Assembly (NCBI RefSeq): GCF_000719095.1
Contig: NZ_JOEH01000002.1
Coordinates: forward strand, 307,806 to 371,805
DNA from: Streptacidiphilus jeojiense
GTDB lineage: Bacteria; Actinomycetota; Actinomycetes; Streptomycetales; Streptomycetaceae
Direction of reading: 5' to 3'
DNA length: 64,000 nucleotides
Notes under the pieces: generated by a model
What the model was told of the DNA's origin: nothing
The model's input: the letters and a program-made list of their open reading frames with translations, nothing else
Databases searched by the model: none
Position numbers and translations under genes: made by a program
Shown: positions 42,796-52,044 of the stretch, piece after piece
Layout: each line of letters opens with the position of its first letter
Numbering within the stretch: position 1 is the first letter of the stretch

Positions 42796-44301
42796 GTGAC
42801 ACATCTCCGCAGCCTGCGTGAGTTCATCGCTGAACTGGAGTCGATCGGCGAGGTGCAGCCGATCGACCAGGAAGTGCACTGGAACCTGGAGATCGGCGCG
42901 ATCATCCGCCGCTCCTACGATCTCAGGGCACCGGCACCGCTGTTCAACACCATCACCGGGTACACCGGATCCGGCTTCCGTGTACTCGGTGCACCCGGAG
43001 GGCTGAGCGGCCCGCGGCACAGGCTCGCCCGCATCGCCCTCGCGCTCGGACTGCCCGCCGAGGCATCCGGACAAGAGATCATGGAAGCGATCGTCGCGGC
43101 CCGCGCCAAGCCGGGACTCGCCCCGGTGCCCGTCCCCGCGGAAGACGCACCCTGCAAGCAGAACATCCGACTCGGCGACGACATCGACCTCTTCGCCTTC
43201 CCGACCCCGCTCATTCACGGCAACGACGGCGGCCGCTACATCCAGACCTACGGCATGAACATCGCCAAGACCCCCGACGGCTCCTGGACCAACTGGTCCA
43301 TCAACCGGATGATGGTCGCCGGCAAGGACCAGCTGGCCTGCCTGATCCCCGGCCCCCAGCACCTGGGCATCATCCGGGCCCAGTGGGCGAAGCTCGGCAA
43401 GCCGATGCCCATCGCGCTGGCGCTGGGTGTGGAACCGGGGCTGCCCTACGTCGGCGCCATGCCGCTGCCCGAAGGCGCCGACGAGAGCCACTTCCTCGGC
43501 GCGCTCTTCGGCGAGGGCATCGAGGTGGTCCCGGCCGAGACCGTGGACCTGCTCGTCCCGGCCAGCGCCGAGATCGTCATCGAGGGCCACATCGCCTTCG
43601 AGGAGGAGGTGATGGAGGGCCCGATGAACGAGTACCCGGGCTACAACGCCTTCGACGCCTCGCCCAAGCCGCTGTTCAAGGTCAGCGCGGTCACCTACCG
43701 CGACGGTGCCATCCTGCCCGTGGTCGCCGCAGGCCCGCCGGTCGAGGAGGACCACACCGGTACCGGGACCATGCACGCCGCCGAGATCCTCTACCAGCTG
43801 CGGCAGGCCGGCCTGCCGATCGCCTCCACCTGGTTCTCCTACGAGTCCGCGCTGCACTGGCTGATCATCTCCGTCAGCCAGGACTGGCACGAGACCCTCG
43901 GCATCCACGCCGGTGAGCTGGCGCAGCGGATCGGCGACATCGTCTTCGCCGGTAAGGCGGGCTTCGGCGTCCCGAAGATCCTGCTGGTCGAGGACGACAT
44001 CGACATCACCGACGTCAACGAAGTGGTCTGGGCGTTCGCCACCCGCACCCACCCCGAACACGGCGAAGTGCACTTCCCCGACCGTCTCACCGTCGGGCTC
44101 TCGGTCTACCTGGAGGCCGAGGAGCAGCACACCTACCGGGCCGGCAAGGTGATCTACGGCTGCCTGCTCGCCGACCGCTTCGAAGGAAAGCCACGCCCGG
44201 TCAAGGGCAGCTTCGAGAACGGCTGGCCCGCCGAGGTCCGCGAGCGGGTCCTGACCAGCTGGCAGTCCTACGGCTACCCGGACGCCGACGCGCGGCGCTA
44301 G
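42796..44301 (+). CDS. UbiD-family prenylated-FMN decarboxylase
   Basis: 501 residues. The start is the GTG with GGAGG about 7 nt upstream, giving MTHLRSLREFIAELE. UbiD features are GNDGGRYIQTYGMNIAKTPD, NWSINRMMVAGKDQ (prFMN-binding Arg) and FEEEVMEGPMNEYPGYN with the catalytic Glu residues. The family (de)carboxylates aromatic or unsaturated acids with prenylated FMN. No UbiX flavin prenyltransferase is in the window, so the cofactor must be supplied in trans. The nearest relatives are probably phenolic-acid decarboxylases. Confidence 0.9.
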   Translation: MTHLRSLREFIAELESIGEVQPIDQEVHWNLEIGAIIRRSYDLRAPAPLFNTITGYTGSGFRVLGAPGGLSGPRHRLARIALALGLPAEASGQEIMEAIVAARAKPGLAPVPVPAEDAPCKQNIRLGDDIDLFAFPTPLIHGNDGGRYIQTYGMNIAKTPDGSWTNWSINRMMVAGKDQLACLIPGPQHLGIIRAQWAKLGKPMPIALALGVEPGLPYVGAMPLPEGADESHFLGALFGEGIEVVPAETVDLLVPASAEIVIEGHIAFEEEVMEGPMNEYPGYNAFDASPKPLFKVSAVTYRDGAILPVVAAGPPVEEDHTGTGTMHAAEILYQLRQAGLPIASTWFSYESALHWLIISVSQDWHETLGIHAGELAQRIGDIVFAGKAGFGVPKILLVEDDIDITDVNEVVWAFATRTHPEHGEVHFPDRLTVGLSVYLEAEEQHTYRAGKVIYGCLLADRFEGKPRPVKGSFENGWPAEVRERVLTSWQSYGYPDADARR

Positions 44302-44334
44302 TCGGCCCGCTCACGACCCCTGGCCACAGGGCCC

Positions 44335-44363
44335 AGCCGCCGCAGCCAAGTGCCGCGGCGGCT
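44335..44363. terminator. Hairpin after the UbiD gene
   Basis: Perfect 9-bp stem AGCCGCCGC / GCGGCGGCT with an 11-nt loop, 33 bases after the UbiD stop codon. Confidence 0.65.
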
Positions 44364-44406
44364 GAGCCGTCCAGGCAGGTGCGCCCGCCCGCGCCTTCCG
44401 GCGCCG

Positions 44407-44442
44407 TCACACGTCGAAGGCCACGGTAACCGGGGCGTGGTC
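44407..44442 (-). pseudogene. Last 11 codons of an exonuclease III gene
   Basis: Minus strand reads DHAPVTVAFDV and stop. The intact exonuclease III at 56556 ends DHAPVTVTFAL. Nothing else of the gene is left. The remnant abuts the left copy of the 149-bp repeat, exactly as a larger remnant abuts the right copy. Confidence 0.6.
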
Positions 44443-44444
44443 CG

Positions 44445-44593
44445 GCTCCTGACCCGACGTCACCTCCTGCCTCTGCGAGGCCGTCGACAGCCTGCCGCCC
44501 TCAGGTGCGTCAGGCCCTCCCGTGCGCTGACGTCATTTCGGGAGGGCCCCGTCCAACTTCTTGCGGTCGACGATCTCGAAGCTCACCCAGCCC
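44445..44593. repeat. 149-bp direct repeat, left copy
   Basis: Matches 53383-53531 over its full length with no gaps and 8 mismatches by my alignment. It contains a hairpin (GGCCCTCCCG at 44513 / CGGGAGGGCC at 44539) that would terminate the leftward polyketide operon, and the last codons of an unknown frame (GWVSFEIVDRKKLDGALPK). Confidence 0.85.
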
Positions 44594-44642
44594 CAGCAAA
44601 CCTTGCACGGTCGTCGCAGAGGCATCCACTTGCGACTGCGCT

Positions 44643-45959
44643 TCAGTTCCGTGTTCGGCGGCCTCCGCTGGGCACGGGCAGGAGACATCGGGCGACCACG
44701 GCGGGAGAGAGCAGCGCAGATGGCGGTCTGCGTAGGTGGAGCACGTCCAGCAGGGCCTGTTGGGTGCGTTTGCTGTGGCAGGCGGTCGCCATCACACGGT
44801 CGGTGTAGCGGGCGGTTATCCGTTGGACGGCGTCGGGTGGTGGCGCGGGCGACCAACGGGAGTCGCTTGCTGTGGCCAAGCGCCAGGCCCAGCCGTTCTG
44901 GCGGGCGAGTGCGCGGTGGAACAGAGGGGGGAAACGGTCGTCCACGGGGATCCGGGACAGAAGGTGCGCGAGGAGTGATGCGGCCCAGGCGGCGGTGCTC
45001 ATGCCTTGTGCGTAGACGGGGTCGAAGGCGCAGACGGAGTCGCCGAGGCGGATGAAGTTGCCTGGCTGCTGCCGGAGTTCTTCGACGTGGCGGCGGCGGT
45101 TGGCGGTGGAGCCGCTGACCGCGACCGGGGTGAGTGGTTCTGCGTGGGCGATGGCCTGGGCGATCAGGGGGGTGCACAGGCTCTCGGCGAAGGCGGTGAA
45201 ACCTTGCTCGTCGCGGCCCGGGCGGTCGTCGCCGACGCCGATCAGGGTGACGAACCATCGGCCGTCCTCGACGGGCATCAGCATGGCTCCGCGCGGCTGG
45301 TGCGGTGCGCCGGGTTGGATGTAGCAGGCGGCCCAGTCGGCGCGGTGGTCGTCGGGGATGCGGTACTGGCGGGTGGCGTAGCCGAGGCGGCAGTCCACCA
45401 CGGTCTCGCGGGCGGCGGGCCAGCCTGCCTCGTGCAGCCACTGGTCGGCACGGGAGCCGCGGCCGGTGGCGTCCACGACCAGGTCCGCCGTCAACGCGTC
45501 GCCGTCGGCGAGGGTGACAGCCGCGACCCTGGGGCCCTCGGGCGTGATGCCGACGGCCTGGCCCTGCCGCAGTTCCGCGCCGGGCAGCGCCAGCACGCGT
45601 TCGCGGATGCGCCACTCCAGGAAGGTCCGGCTGACGCCGTAGGCCCGGAGCGTGGAAGGGAAGCGGACCGCCCAACCGTGGGGGTTGCGAATCAGGGTGT
45701 CGGCGGCGAAGTCGATGACCGGGACGCCGGCGGCCGCCAGTCCCGCGGTGAATCCGGGGAGGAGTCGGTCGATCTCGCATTGTCCTCGGCTGACCAGTCC
45801 GTGCACGTGGGCGGCTTGCGGGGTGCCTCGTCTGGTGTGCGGGCCGGTCGGCAGGGTGTCGCGCTCGACCAGGGTGATCCGGTCGAAGTGGCCGGTCAGG
45901 GCGGAGGTGGCGAGGAGTCCTGCGATGCCGCCGCCCAGGACCACGGCTCGCGTGGTCAT
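44643..45959 (-). CDS. Flavin-dependent epoxidase (MonCI/Lsd18-like)
   Basis: 438 residues. N-terminal FAD motif VVLGGGIAGLLATSAL, then RRGTPQAAHVHGLVSRGQCE, DATGRGSRADQWLHEAG and the second FAD motif GDSVCAFDPVYAQGMSTAAW. This arrangement matches polyether epoxidases of the monensin MonCI / lasalocid Lsd18 group, which epoxidise polyene chains. Halogenase motifs are not seen. The ATG overlaps the AveC-like stop (ATGA). As last gene of the polyketide operon it probably epoxidises double bonds left by the synthase. Confidence 0.8.
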   Translation of the reverse strand: MTTRAVVLGGGIAGLLATSALTGHFDRITLVERDTLPTGPHTRRGTPQAAHVHGLVSRGQCEIDRLLPGFTAGLAAAGVPVIDFAADTLIRNPHGWAVRFPSTLRAYGVSRTFLEWRIRERVLALPGAELRQGQAVGITPEGPRVAAVTLADGDALTADLVVDATGRGSRADQWLHEAGWPAARETVVDCRLGYATRQYRIPDDHRADWAACYIQPGAPHQPRGAMLMPVEDGRWFVTLIGVGDDRPGRDEQGFTAFAESLCTPLIAQAIAHAEPLTPVAVSGSTANRRRHVEELRQQPGNFIRLGDSVCAFDPVYAQGMSTAAWAASLLAHLLSRIPVDDRFPPLFHRALARQNGWAWRLATASDSRWSPAPPPDAVQRITARYTDRVMATACHSKRTQQALLDVLHLRRPPSALLSPAVVARCLLPVPSGGRRTRN

Positions 45960-46786
45960 GATGCCTGGTCCGAGGTGAACTCCCCCGCATGTCGGGCGAC
46001 TCCGGCTGGGTGCGTCGATGCGGGGAGGGCACCGTCGGAGGGGAGTTGGGAGGCGATCAGCTGCAGCGTGGCGAGTTGGGCGGCGAGAGCCGCCAGGCCG
46101 AAGAGGCTGACCAGGGGTTCGCCGAAGGTGTGGTGCGCGGCCAGCACGATGGGCCAGCCGGTGACGAAGCACAGGCCCAGGTAGCCGCTGGCCACCATGG
46201 GCAGGGCGAGCCAACTGCGCCATCCGGGCGCGGCCCGGGTCAGGAAGTGCAGGGCCGCGCCGAGGAGCAGACCCATGGCCATGTAGTTGGGGGCCCAGAT
46301 CAGGGGGAAGCCCCACAGGCGGAAGGGCTGCTGGCCGGTGTAGGTGTACAGGCCGAAGCGGACGGAGGGGACTTCAGCGACCACGTCGGCCAGGCTCATC
46401 GCGGCGAACACGGTCCAGAAACGGCGGCGGTGCCAGCCTTCCTCCAGGGCCAGGTAGCCGAGGTAGGTGATGAAGGAGATCCACATGGGGTACACGAACA
46501 GGCACCAGAGCGCTTCGTAGACGCCCAGCAGGTGGTAGACGCCGGGTGAGGCGGAGGTGGGCGCCCCCAGGACGATGCCCGCGGTGCGCTGGAAGGCGGG
46601 GTCGACGAAGAAGCTCACCGCGGAGCCGAGCAGCAGGACCAGAAGCAGCTGGCGTCCCTTGCTGCGCCACTCGTACCAGGCCCACCCGAGCAGGGCCGCG
46701 GTGGCGAGGGAGCCTGCGGCGATGGTGACGCCGCCGGCCCAGGTGCGCTCGGTCTGCGTCGCGGTGGCCAGGAGCAGGGTGTTCAC
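45956..46786 (-). CDS. AveC-like polytopic membrane protein
   Basis: 276 residues with about seven hydrophobic segments. The pattern AMSLADVVAEVPSVRFGLYTYTG followed by GFPLIWAPNYMAMG resembles the D..xE..xxRxGLYxYxG...FPL region of AveC-family membrane proteins; AveC itself is the spirocyclase of avermectin biosynthesis. The match is by motif memory, not alignment. Overlaps both neighbours by 4 bp (GTGA and ATGA). A cyclase acting on an epoxidised polyketide fits the operon; a membrane transport or terpene-cyclase-type role is the alternative. Confidence 0.6.
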   Translation of the reverse strand: MNTLLLATATQTERTWAGGVTIAAGSLATAALLGWAWYEWRSKGRQLLLVLLLGSAVSFFVDPAFQRTAGIVLGAPTSASPGVYHLLGVYEALWCLFVYPMWISFITYLGYLALEEGWHRRRFWTVFAAMSLADVVAEVPSVRFGLYTYTGQQPFRLWGFPLIWAPNYMAMGLLLGAALHFLTRAAPGWRSWLALPMVASGYLGLCFVTGWPIVLAAHHTFGEPLVSLFGLAALAAQLATLQLIASQLPSDGALPASTHPAGVARHAGEFTSDQAS

Positions 46787-49700
46787 TTCGCCTCCTGTGC
46801 GGACGTCCGGTCGGTGGCGGCCAGCCCGGTCTGTTCGAGGAGGGCTTCGGCGAGGGCGGCGGGGCTGGGTTTGACCCAGATGGTGCCGGGGGCGATGTCG
46901 GTGCGCAGGGCTGCTGCGAGGCGCTGCTGGAGCTGGACCGCGCCGAGGGAGTCCAGGCCCAGGACGATCAGGCTGGTGTGGGGGCCGATGTGGCGGGTGG
47001 TTCCGCCCAGCAGCTCGCGGACCTGGTCGATGACGAAGGCGGTCAGGATGCGGTGTCGATCGTTGCCGGGCGCTGCGGTCTGCAGGTCCTCCAGCACGGG
47101 TGACGTGTCGTCGACAGTGCCGGCGGTGACGCCGGTGAGCAGTTCGGTGAACAGGGTGGAGCTGCGCATCGCCGGGTAGGGGGCGGTCCACTGGGCGGCG
47201 TCGATGGGTGAGTAGGCGGTCTGCTGGTGGCCTTCGGCCAGGATGCGTTCGAAGGCGTCGGTGCCGTCCTGCGGGCTGATCATCACGAAGCCGCGTGCGG
47301 CGAGGTGCTGTCCGCGTCCGGCCTTGGACCAGGCGCCCCAGTGGATGCCGGTGGCCGGCAGGCCTTCGGCGAGGCGGTGGGCGACCAGGGCGTCCAGGTA
47401 GGCGTTGGCTGCCGCGTACGCGCCCTGGCCGGGGGAGCCGAGCAGGGAGGCGACCGAGGAGTAGACGGCGAAGAAGTCCAGGTCCAGTTCCAGGGTGGCC
47501 TGGTGCAGCTGCCAGGCGCCCTCGGCCTTGCCGCGCCAGACGCGTTCCAGCAGCTCGGTGTCGAGCCGGGTCAGGGTGGCGTCCTCGACCACGCCGGCGG
47601 CGTGGACGATGCCGTGCAGCGGGTGGCCGGTGTCGAGGGCGTGGCGCACTGTCGCGGGGTCGGCGATGTCGCCGGTGACGACCTGGACGGTGGCGCCGGT
47701 GCTGCGCAGCTCCTCCAGTTGGCGCGCGGCGTCGGGGCCGGGCTCGGTGCGGCCGACCAGGACCAGGTGGCGTGCGCCGCGTTCGGTCAGGCGTCGGGCG
47801 GTGAGCAGGCCCAGCCCGCCGAGGCCGCCGGTGACCAGGTAGCCGCCGTCCGGCCGGATGCGTGCCGACGGCTCGTCGGCCGGCCTGTCGGCGGGGCCGG
47901 TGCGGACCCGGGCGCTGGAGCGGGCGCGGTGGTGCCAGGCGATCTCGGTGATCGGTCCGTCCGCCAGCAGGTCGGGCAGGACGTCGCCCAGTGGTGTGTC
48001 GCTGGACAGGGTCAGGGTGCTGGGCCGCAGTTCGGGCAGTTCGAAGGCGGCCACGCGCAGCAGGCCGCGGATCCCGGCGGCGGTCAGCGGGTGGTCGCCG
48101 CGCCAGGCCGTCCACAGCCGCGGCGGGGCGCCGCGTCCGGCCAGGGTCTGCAGCACGGCCAGGGTGCGGCGGACGGCGGCCTGCGCGCTGGCGGGGTCGG
48201 GGTCGGTGCCGCCGCGGTTGAGCACCAGCAGGATGTGGGTGACGGCGGGGCTGGTGGCGTCCTCCAGTGCCTTGGTCAGCGCGTCGGCGAACGGCGCGCG
48301 GTCCGGGGACAGGCTCTGCGGGTACGACAGCAGGCGACTTCCGGCGGTGCGTTTGCGCAGGAGAGCTGAGAGCCGTTCGCCCCAGCGGGTGTGCTCGGGG
48401 GCGATGACCAGCCACTGCTGGCCCACCGCCTGCAGGACGTCGGGTGTTGGCTCGGGGTGCCAGGCCAGGTGGGCGAGGCGGTCGGTGTAGCGCTGTTCGG
48501 GTGGGGTGATGTTGGACAGGCGCAGCCCGCGGATTTCGGCCACCACCGTGCCCTCTGCGGTGGTCAGCAGCCCGGACGCGGTGCAGGGCAGGTCGTCGGC
48601 GGTGTGCAGGGTCACGTCCGCGTAGCGGGCGTGGGAGGTCGGGCCGAACAACGTGACCTCGTCGAAGCCGGCGACCACCACCGGGCCCGGGCTGGTGGCG
48701 CAGTAGCCGAGCCAGGCGGCCACCGCCGTCTGCACGAACTCGTCCGCCAGCGCCGGGTGCAGCCGCAGCGCTGCTGCTGACACCCGGGCGGAGTCCGCGG
48801 TGCGCACCGTGGCGACGGCTCGGGTGCGGTCGGGGCTGAGCCGGATGCGGTCGATGGCGGTGAAGAACGGGCCGTGGAAGACGTTGTGCCGCTCGCGGAA
48901 GTGCCGGTGCAGGTCGGCGGGCGCGGAGTCGGTCCACTCCCCGGTCGGGCCGTCGAGGACGGGCGGCGGCTCACGGTCCGTCAGGGTCCGCAGCGTGCCG
49001 TGTGCGTGGATGACCTGACCGTCTTCGGTGCGGGTGAGTACTTCCCCGTGCAGGGAGCCGTCCTCCTGCAGTTGCAGCCGGGTGTGGACCACCGGCTCGG
49101 GCTCCAGCACCAGCGGGGACTGCGCGCGCATGCCCTCCAGCGTCACCGTGTCCGTGCCCAGGGCCTGGGCTCCGGCGGCCAGCAGCATCTCGGCGAAGCC
49201 GGTGCCGGGCAGGACCGGGACGCCGGCCACCCGGTGGTCGGTCAGCCACGGCAGCCGGGCCGGGCTGATCGGAGTCTGCCACAGGTGGCGTCCGGGATCG
49301 TCCGGGTCCTGCACGTGCCCTCCGAGCAGCGGGTGCTGGCGGGCTGCCGGCAGGTGCGGTGCGACCAGGGTGTAGGGCTCGGCGGTGCCGCCGTGGCGGG
49401 TGCGGTTCCAGCTGGTGACCGGGACGTCGGCCAGCTGCCCGGCGCCGTAGCGGGAGGACAGGTCGATGCCGTCGAAGCCCGCACAGTGCGCTGTGGCCAG
49501 GTGGGTCAGGAACGACTCGGCGTCGTCCGCGCCGCGGCGCAGTGAGCCCACCGCCACCACGTCCTCGATGCCCGCCAGTGCGGCGGTCTCGGTGATCGGC
49601 CGTGATGCCAGCGGGTGGGCGGTGCACTCGACGAACAGCCGGTGCCCGTCGGCCAGGGCGGCCTCCACCGCGCGCTGGAAGCGCACGGTGTCGCGCTGGT

Positions 49701-52044
49701 TGTGGACCCAGTAGGCGGCGTTCAGCGGGCCGGGGTCGCGCGGGTTCGCGCTGACGGTGGAGTAGAACGCGATCTTCCCGGGCCTGTTGTCGGGCAGCCC
49801 GGACAGCACCTGGTGCAGTTCCGCCACCACCGGTTCGACCTGGGGCGAGTGGGAGGCCACGTCCACGTCCACCATCCGCGCCGCCGTTCCTGCCGCCGTC
49901 CATGCCTCGACCAGCGCCCGCACCTGCTGGGCATCGCCGGAGACGACGGTGGTGCGCGGTGCGGTGAGCACGCCCAGGGCCACGCCGTCGGCCCCGGCCG
50001 CCTCGATGGCGGCCCGGGTCTCGTCGGCGCTGAGCATCACCGATGCCATCGCACCGTGGGCGATGCGGGCAAGCAGCGTGGCCCGGCGGCAGATCACCTT
50101 GACGCCGTCCTCCAGGCTGAGGACTCCGGCGACCACGGCGGCGGCCACCTCGCCCAGCGACTGCCCGATCACGGCCGCCGGCTGCACGCCCCAGGAGCGC
50201 CACACCTCGGCCAGCGCCACCTGCACCCCGAACAGCACCGGCTGGATCAGGTCCACGCCCACCAACTGCTCCGGGCGCTCGATCATCGCGCGCAGCGAGA
50301 ACCCGGACTCGGCCTGGACCAGCGGCTCGATCGCGTCGATCGCGGCGGCGAACACCGGCTCGGAGCCGAGCAGCCCCTGGCACATCCCCGCGTACTGCGA
50401 GCCCTGTCCGGTGAAGACGAACACTGGACCCGGATGTCCCGGCGGCAGCACCGGCGCCCCGGCGGCGATGCCGTCGGCAGCCTGGCCCTTCGCGAACTGC
50501 TCAGCCAGCTCGGCGAGTTGGGGCAGCGAGTCGGCGACGATGCCCAGCCGTTGCTCGGCGTGGCGGCGACGCAGGGCCAGGGTGTGCACCACGTCCGCGA
50601 CCGGCGTCCTCGCGCCCTCGCCCTCGGCCCAGCCGGCCAGACCGCGCGCGGAGGCGGAGAGCGAGGCCTCCGAGGTGGCCGACAGGAGGAACAGCCGCTT
50701 GCTGCCGGGGCCCTGCTTCGGCGCCTTCGTCTTGATGCGGCGCGGCGCGGGCGCGGCCTCCAGCACCAGGTGCCCATTGGTTCCGCTCACCCCGTACGAG
50801 CAGACGGCGGCGATGCGCGACTTGCCCGGAACCGGCCAGGGCGTCAGCTCGGTGGGCACGAACAGCCGCGAGGGCTCGTCCCGGTCGATGCCGGGGTTCC
50901 AGCCCGTGAAGTTCCGGTTCGGCGGGACCAGGCCGCGGCGCAGCGACTCCACCGCCTTGATCACTCCGGCGACGCCGGAGACCGGCTCGGTGTGGCCGAT
51001 GTTGGTCTTCAGTGAGCCCAGTGCGCACCCGCCGCGACCGGTGCGGCCGTAAACGGCATGGATGGAGGAGTACTCGATGGGGTCGCCCACGGAAGTCCCC
51101 GGGCCGTGTGCCTCCACCAACCCGGCGTCGCCCGGGTCGATCCCGGCCAGGTCCACCGCCTGCCGGAACAGCCGGCGCTGCATCTCGGCCGAGGGCGCGG
51201 TCATCCGGGTGGCCTGGCCGTCGTTGTTGACGGCACTGCCGCGGATCACGGCCAGCACCCGGTCGCCGTCTCGCCGGGCGTCCTCCAGCCGCTTGAGGAG
51301 CAGCGCGCCAGCCCCCTCGCCACGTACGTAGCCGTCGGCACGGGCGTCGAAGGCGTGGCAGGCGCCGTGCCGCGAGAGCAGCAGCGGGGCCTCGAAGTAG
51401 TGCGTCTGCGGCGCGACCATCAGCAGCACGCCCCCGGCCAGGGCCTGGTCGCACTCCCCGAGCGACAGCGCACCGCAGGCGGTGTCCAACGCCACCATGC
51501 TGGACGAGCAGTGGGTGCTCACCACCATCACCGGCCCACGCAGGTCCAGTGCGAACGCCACCCGCCCCGCCGTCCCGGCGGTGTAGTTACCGAACAGGTA
51601 GGGGCTGTTGGGCGCGTCCTCCACCGGGCGGGCCTCGCGGAACAGGTTGTCCGGGGCGTAGGTGCCGATGTACACGCCGGTGCGCGAGGCGCGGATGCGG
51701 TCCAGCGGGATGCCGGCGTGCTCCACCGCCTCCCAGGCGACCTCCATCATCACTCGCGACTGCGGGTCCACCCACTCCCGCTCGGCCGGGGCCACCGACA
51801 GCGCCTCGGGCTCCCAGGCCCATATGTCACCGTCGAGGAAGCAGCCGACGGCGGCGCGTTCCTCCAGTTCGGGATCCTGCAGGGCGGCCAGGCGGGCTGC
51901 GTCCCACCGGTCGGCGGGAACAGGGCCGGTGGTGCCGCGGCCTTCGGCGGCCAGCTGCCACAGGCCACCGGGGCTGACCACGCCGCCGGGCAGGCGGCAA
52001 CCGATACCGATGATCGCTATCGGTGTTGCTTGCGATGCAGACAT
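46783..52044 (-). CDS. Type I polyketide synthase, KS-AT-DH-KR-ACP, MAS-like
   Basis: 1753 residues, one module. KS (8-430) has Cys179, His313 and His351; the active-site context is STHCSSS, not the usual DTACSSS. AT (540-820) has GQSLGE with Ser629 and VASH at 729-732, a pattern nearer to methylmalonyl- than malonyl-specific ATs. DH (900-1180) has His937 (HRVAGVPVLP) and Asp1101. KR (1200-1600) has GGLGGLG, Ser1530, Tyr1543 and VED at the LDD position. ACP Ser1699. There is no enoylreductase and no thioesterase. EAHGPGTSVGDPIEYSS is typical of the mycobacterial MAS/Pks clade. Iterative use would give a methyl-branched polyene. AGGAG lies 8 nt before the ATG. Confidence 0.92.
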   Translation of the reverse strand: MSASQATPIAIIGIGCRLPGGVVSPGGLWQLAAEGRGTTGPVPADRWDAARLAALQDPELEERAAVGCFLDGDIWAWEPEALSVAPAEREWVDPQSRVMMEVAWEAVEHAGIPLDRIRASRTGVYIGTYAPDNLFREARPVEDAPNSPYLFGNYTAGTAGRVAFALDLRGPVMVVSTHCSSSMVALDTACGALSLGECDQALAGGVLLMVAPQTHYFEAPLLLSRHGACHAFDARADGYVRGEGAGALLLKRLEDARRDGDRVLAVIRGSAVNNDGQATRMTAPSAEMQRRLFRQAVDLAGIDPGDAGLVEAHGPGTSVGDPIEYSSIHAVYGRTGRGGCALGSLKTNIGHTEPVSGVAGVIKAVESLRRGLVPPNRNFTGWNPGIDRDEPSRLFVPTELTPWPVPGKSRIAAVCSYGVSGTNGHLVLEAAPAPRRIKTKAPKQGPGSKRLFLLSATSEASLSASARGLAGWAEGEGARTPVADVVHTLALRRRHAEQRLGIVADSLPQLAELAEQFAKGQAADGIAAGAPVLPPGHPGPVFVFTGQGSQYAGMCQGLLGSEPVFAAAIDAIEPLVQAESGFSLRAMIERPEQLVGVDLIQPVLFGVQVALAEVWRSWGVQPAAVIGQSLGEVAAAVVAGVLSLEDGVKVICRRATLLARIAHGAMASVMLSADETRAAIEAAGADGVALGVLTAPRTTVVSGDAQQVRALVEAWTAAGTAARMVDVDVASHSPQVEPVVAELHQVLSGLPDNRPGKIAFYSTVSANPRDPGPLNAAYWVHNQRDTVRFQRAVEAALADGHRLFVECTAHPLASRPITETAALAGIEDVVAVGSLRRGADDAESFLTHLATAHCAGFDGIDLSSRYGAGQLADVPVTSWNRTRHGGTAEPYTLVAPHLPAARQHPLLGGHVQDPDDPGRHLWQTPISPARLPWLTDHRVAGVPVLPGTGFAEMLLAAGAQALGTDTVTLEGMRAQSPLVLEPEPVVHTRLQLQEDGSLHGEVLTRTEDGQVIHAHGTLRTLTDREPPPVLDGPTGEWTDSAPADLHRHFRERHNVFHGPFFTAIDRIRLSPDRTRAVATVRTADSARVSAAALRLHPALADEFVQTAVAAWLGYCATSPGPVVVAGFDEVTLFGPTSHARYADVTLHTADDLPCTASGLLTTAEGTVVAEIRGLRLSNITPPEQRYTDRLAHLAWHPEPTPDVLQAVGQQWLVIAPEHTRWGERLSALLRKRTAGSRLLSYPQSLSPDRAPFADALTKALEDATSPAVTHILLVLNRGGTDPDPASAQAAVRRTLAVLQTLAGRGAPPRLWTAWRGDHPLTAAGIRGLLRVAAFELPELRPSTLTLSSDTPLGDVLPDLLADGPITEIAWHHRARSSARVRTGPADRPADEPSARIRPDGGYLVTGGLGGLGLLTARRLTERGARHLVLVGRTEPGPDAARQLEELRSTGATVQVVTGDIADPATVRHALDTGHPLHGIVHAAGVVEDATLTRLDTELLERVWRGKAEGAWQLHQATLELDLDFFAVYSSVASLLGSPGQGAYAAANAYLDALVAHRLAEGLPATGIHWGAWSKAGRGQHLAARGFVMISPQDGTDAFERILAEGHQQTAYSPIDAAQWTAPYPAMRSSTLFTELLTGVTAGTVDDTSPVLEDLQTAAPGNDRHRILTAFVIDQVRELLGGTTRHIGPHTSLIVLGLDSLGAVQLQQRLAAALRTDIAPGTIWVKPSPAALAEALLEQTGLAATDRTSAQEAK

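Noticed and set aside
44533..44593. A gene ending GWVSFEIVDRKKLDGALPK
   Set aside because: The segment is inside the 149-bp repeat and the other copy keeps the frame only as a fragment. No start or body of such a gene is present near either copy.
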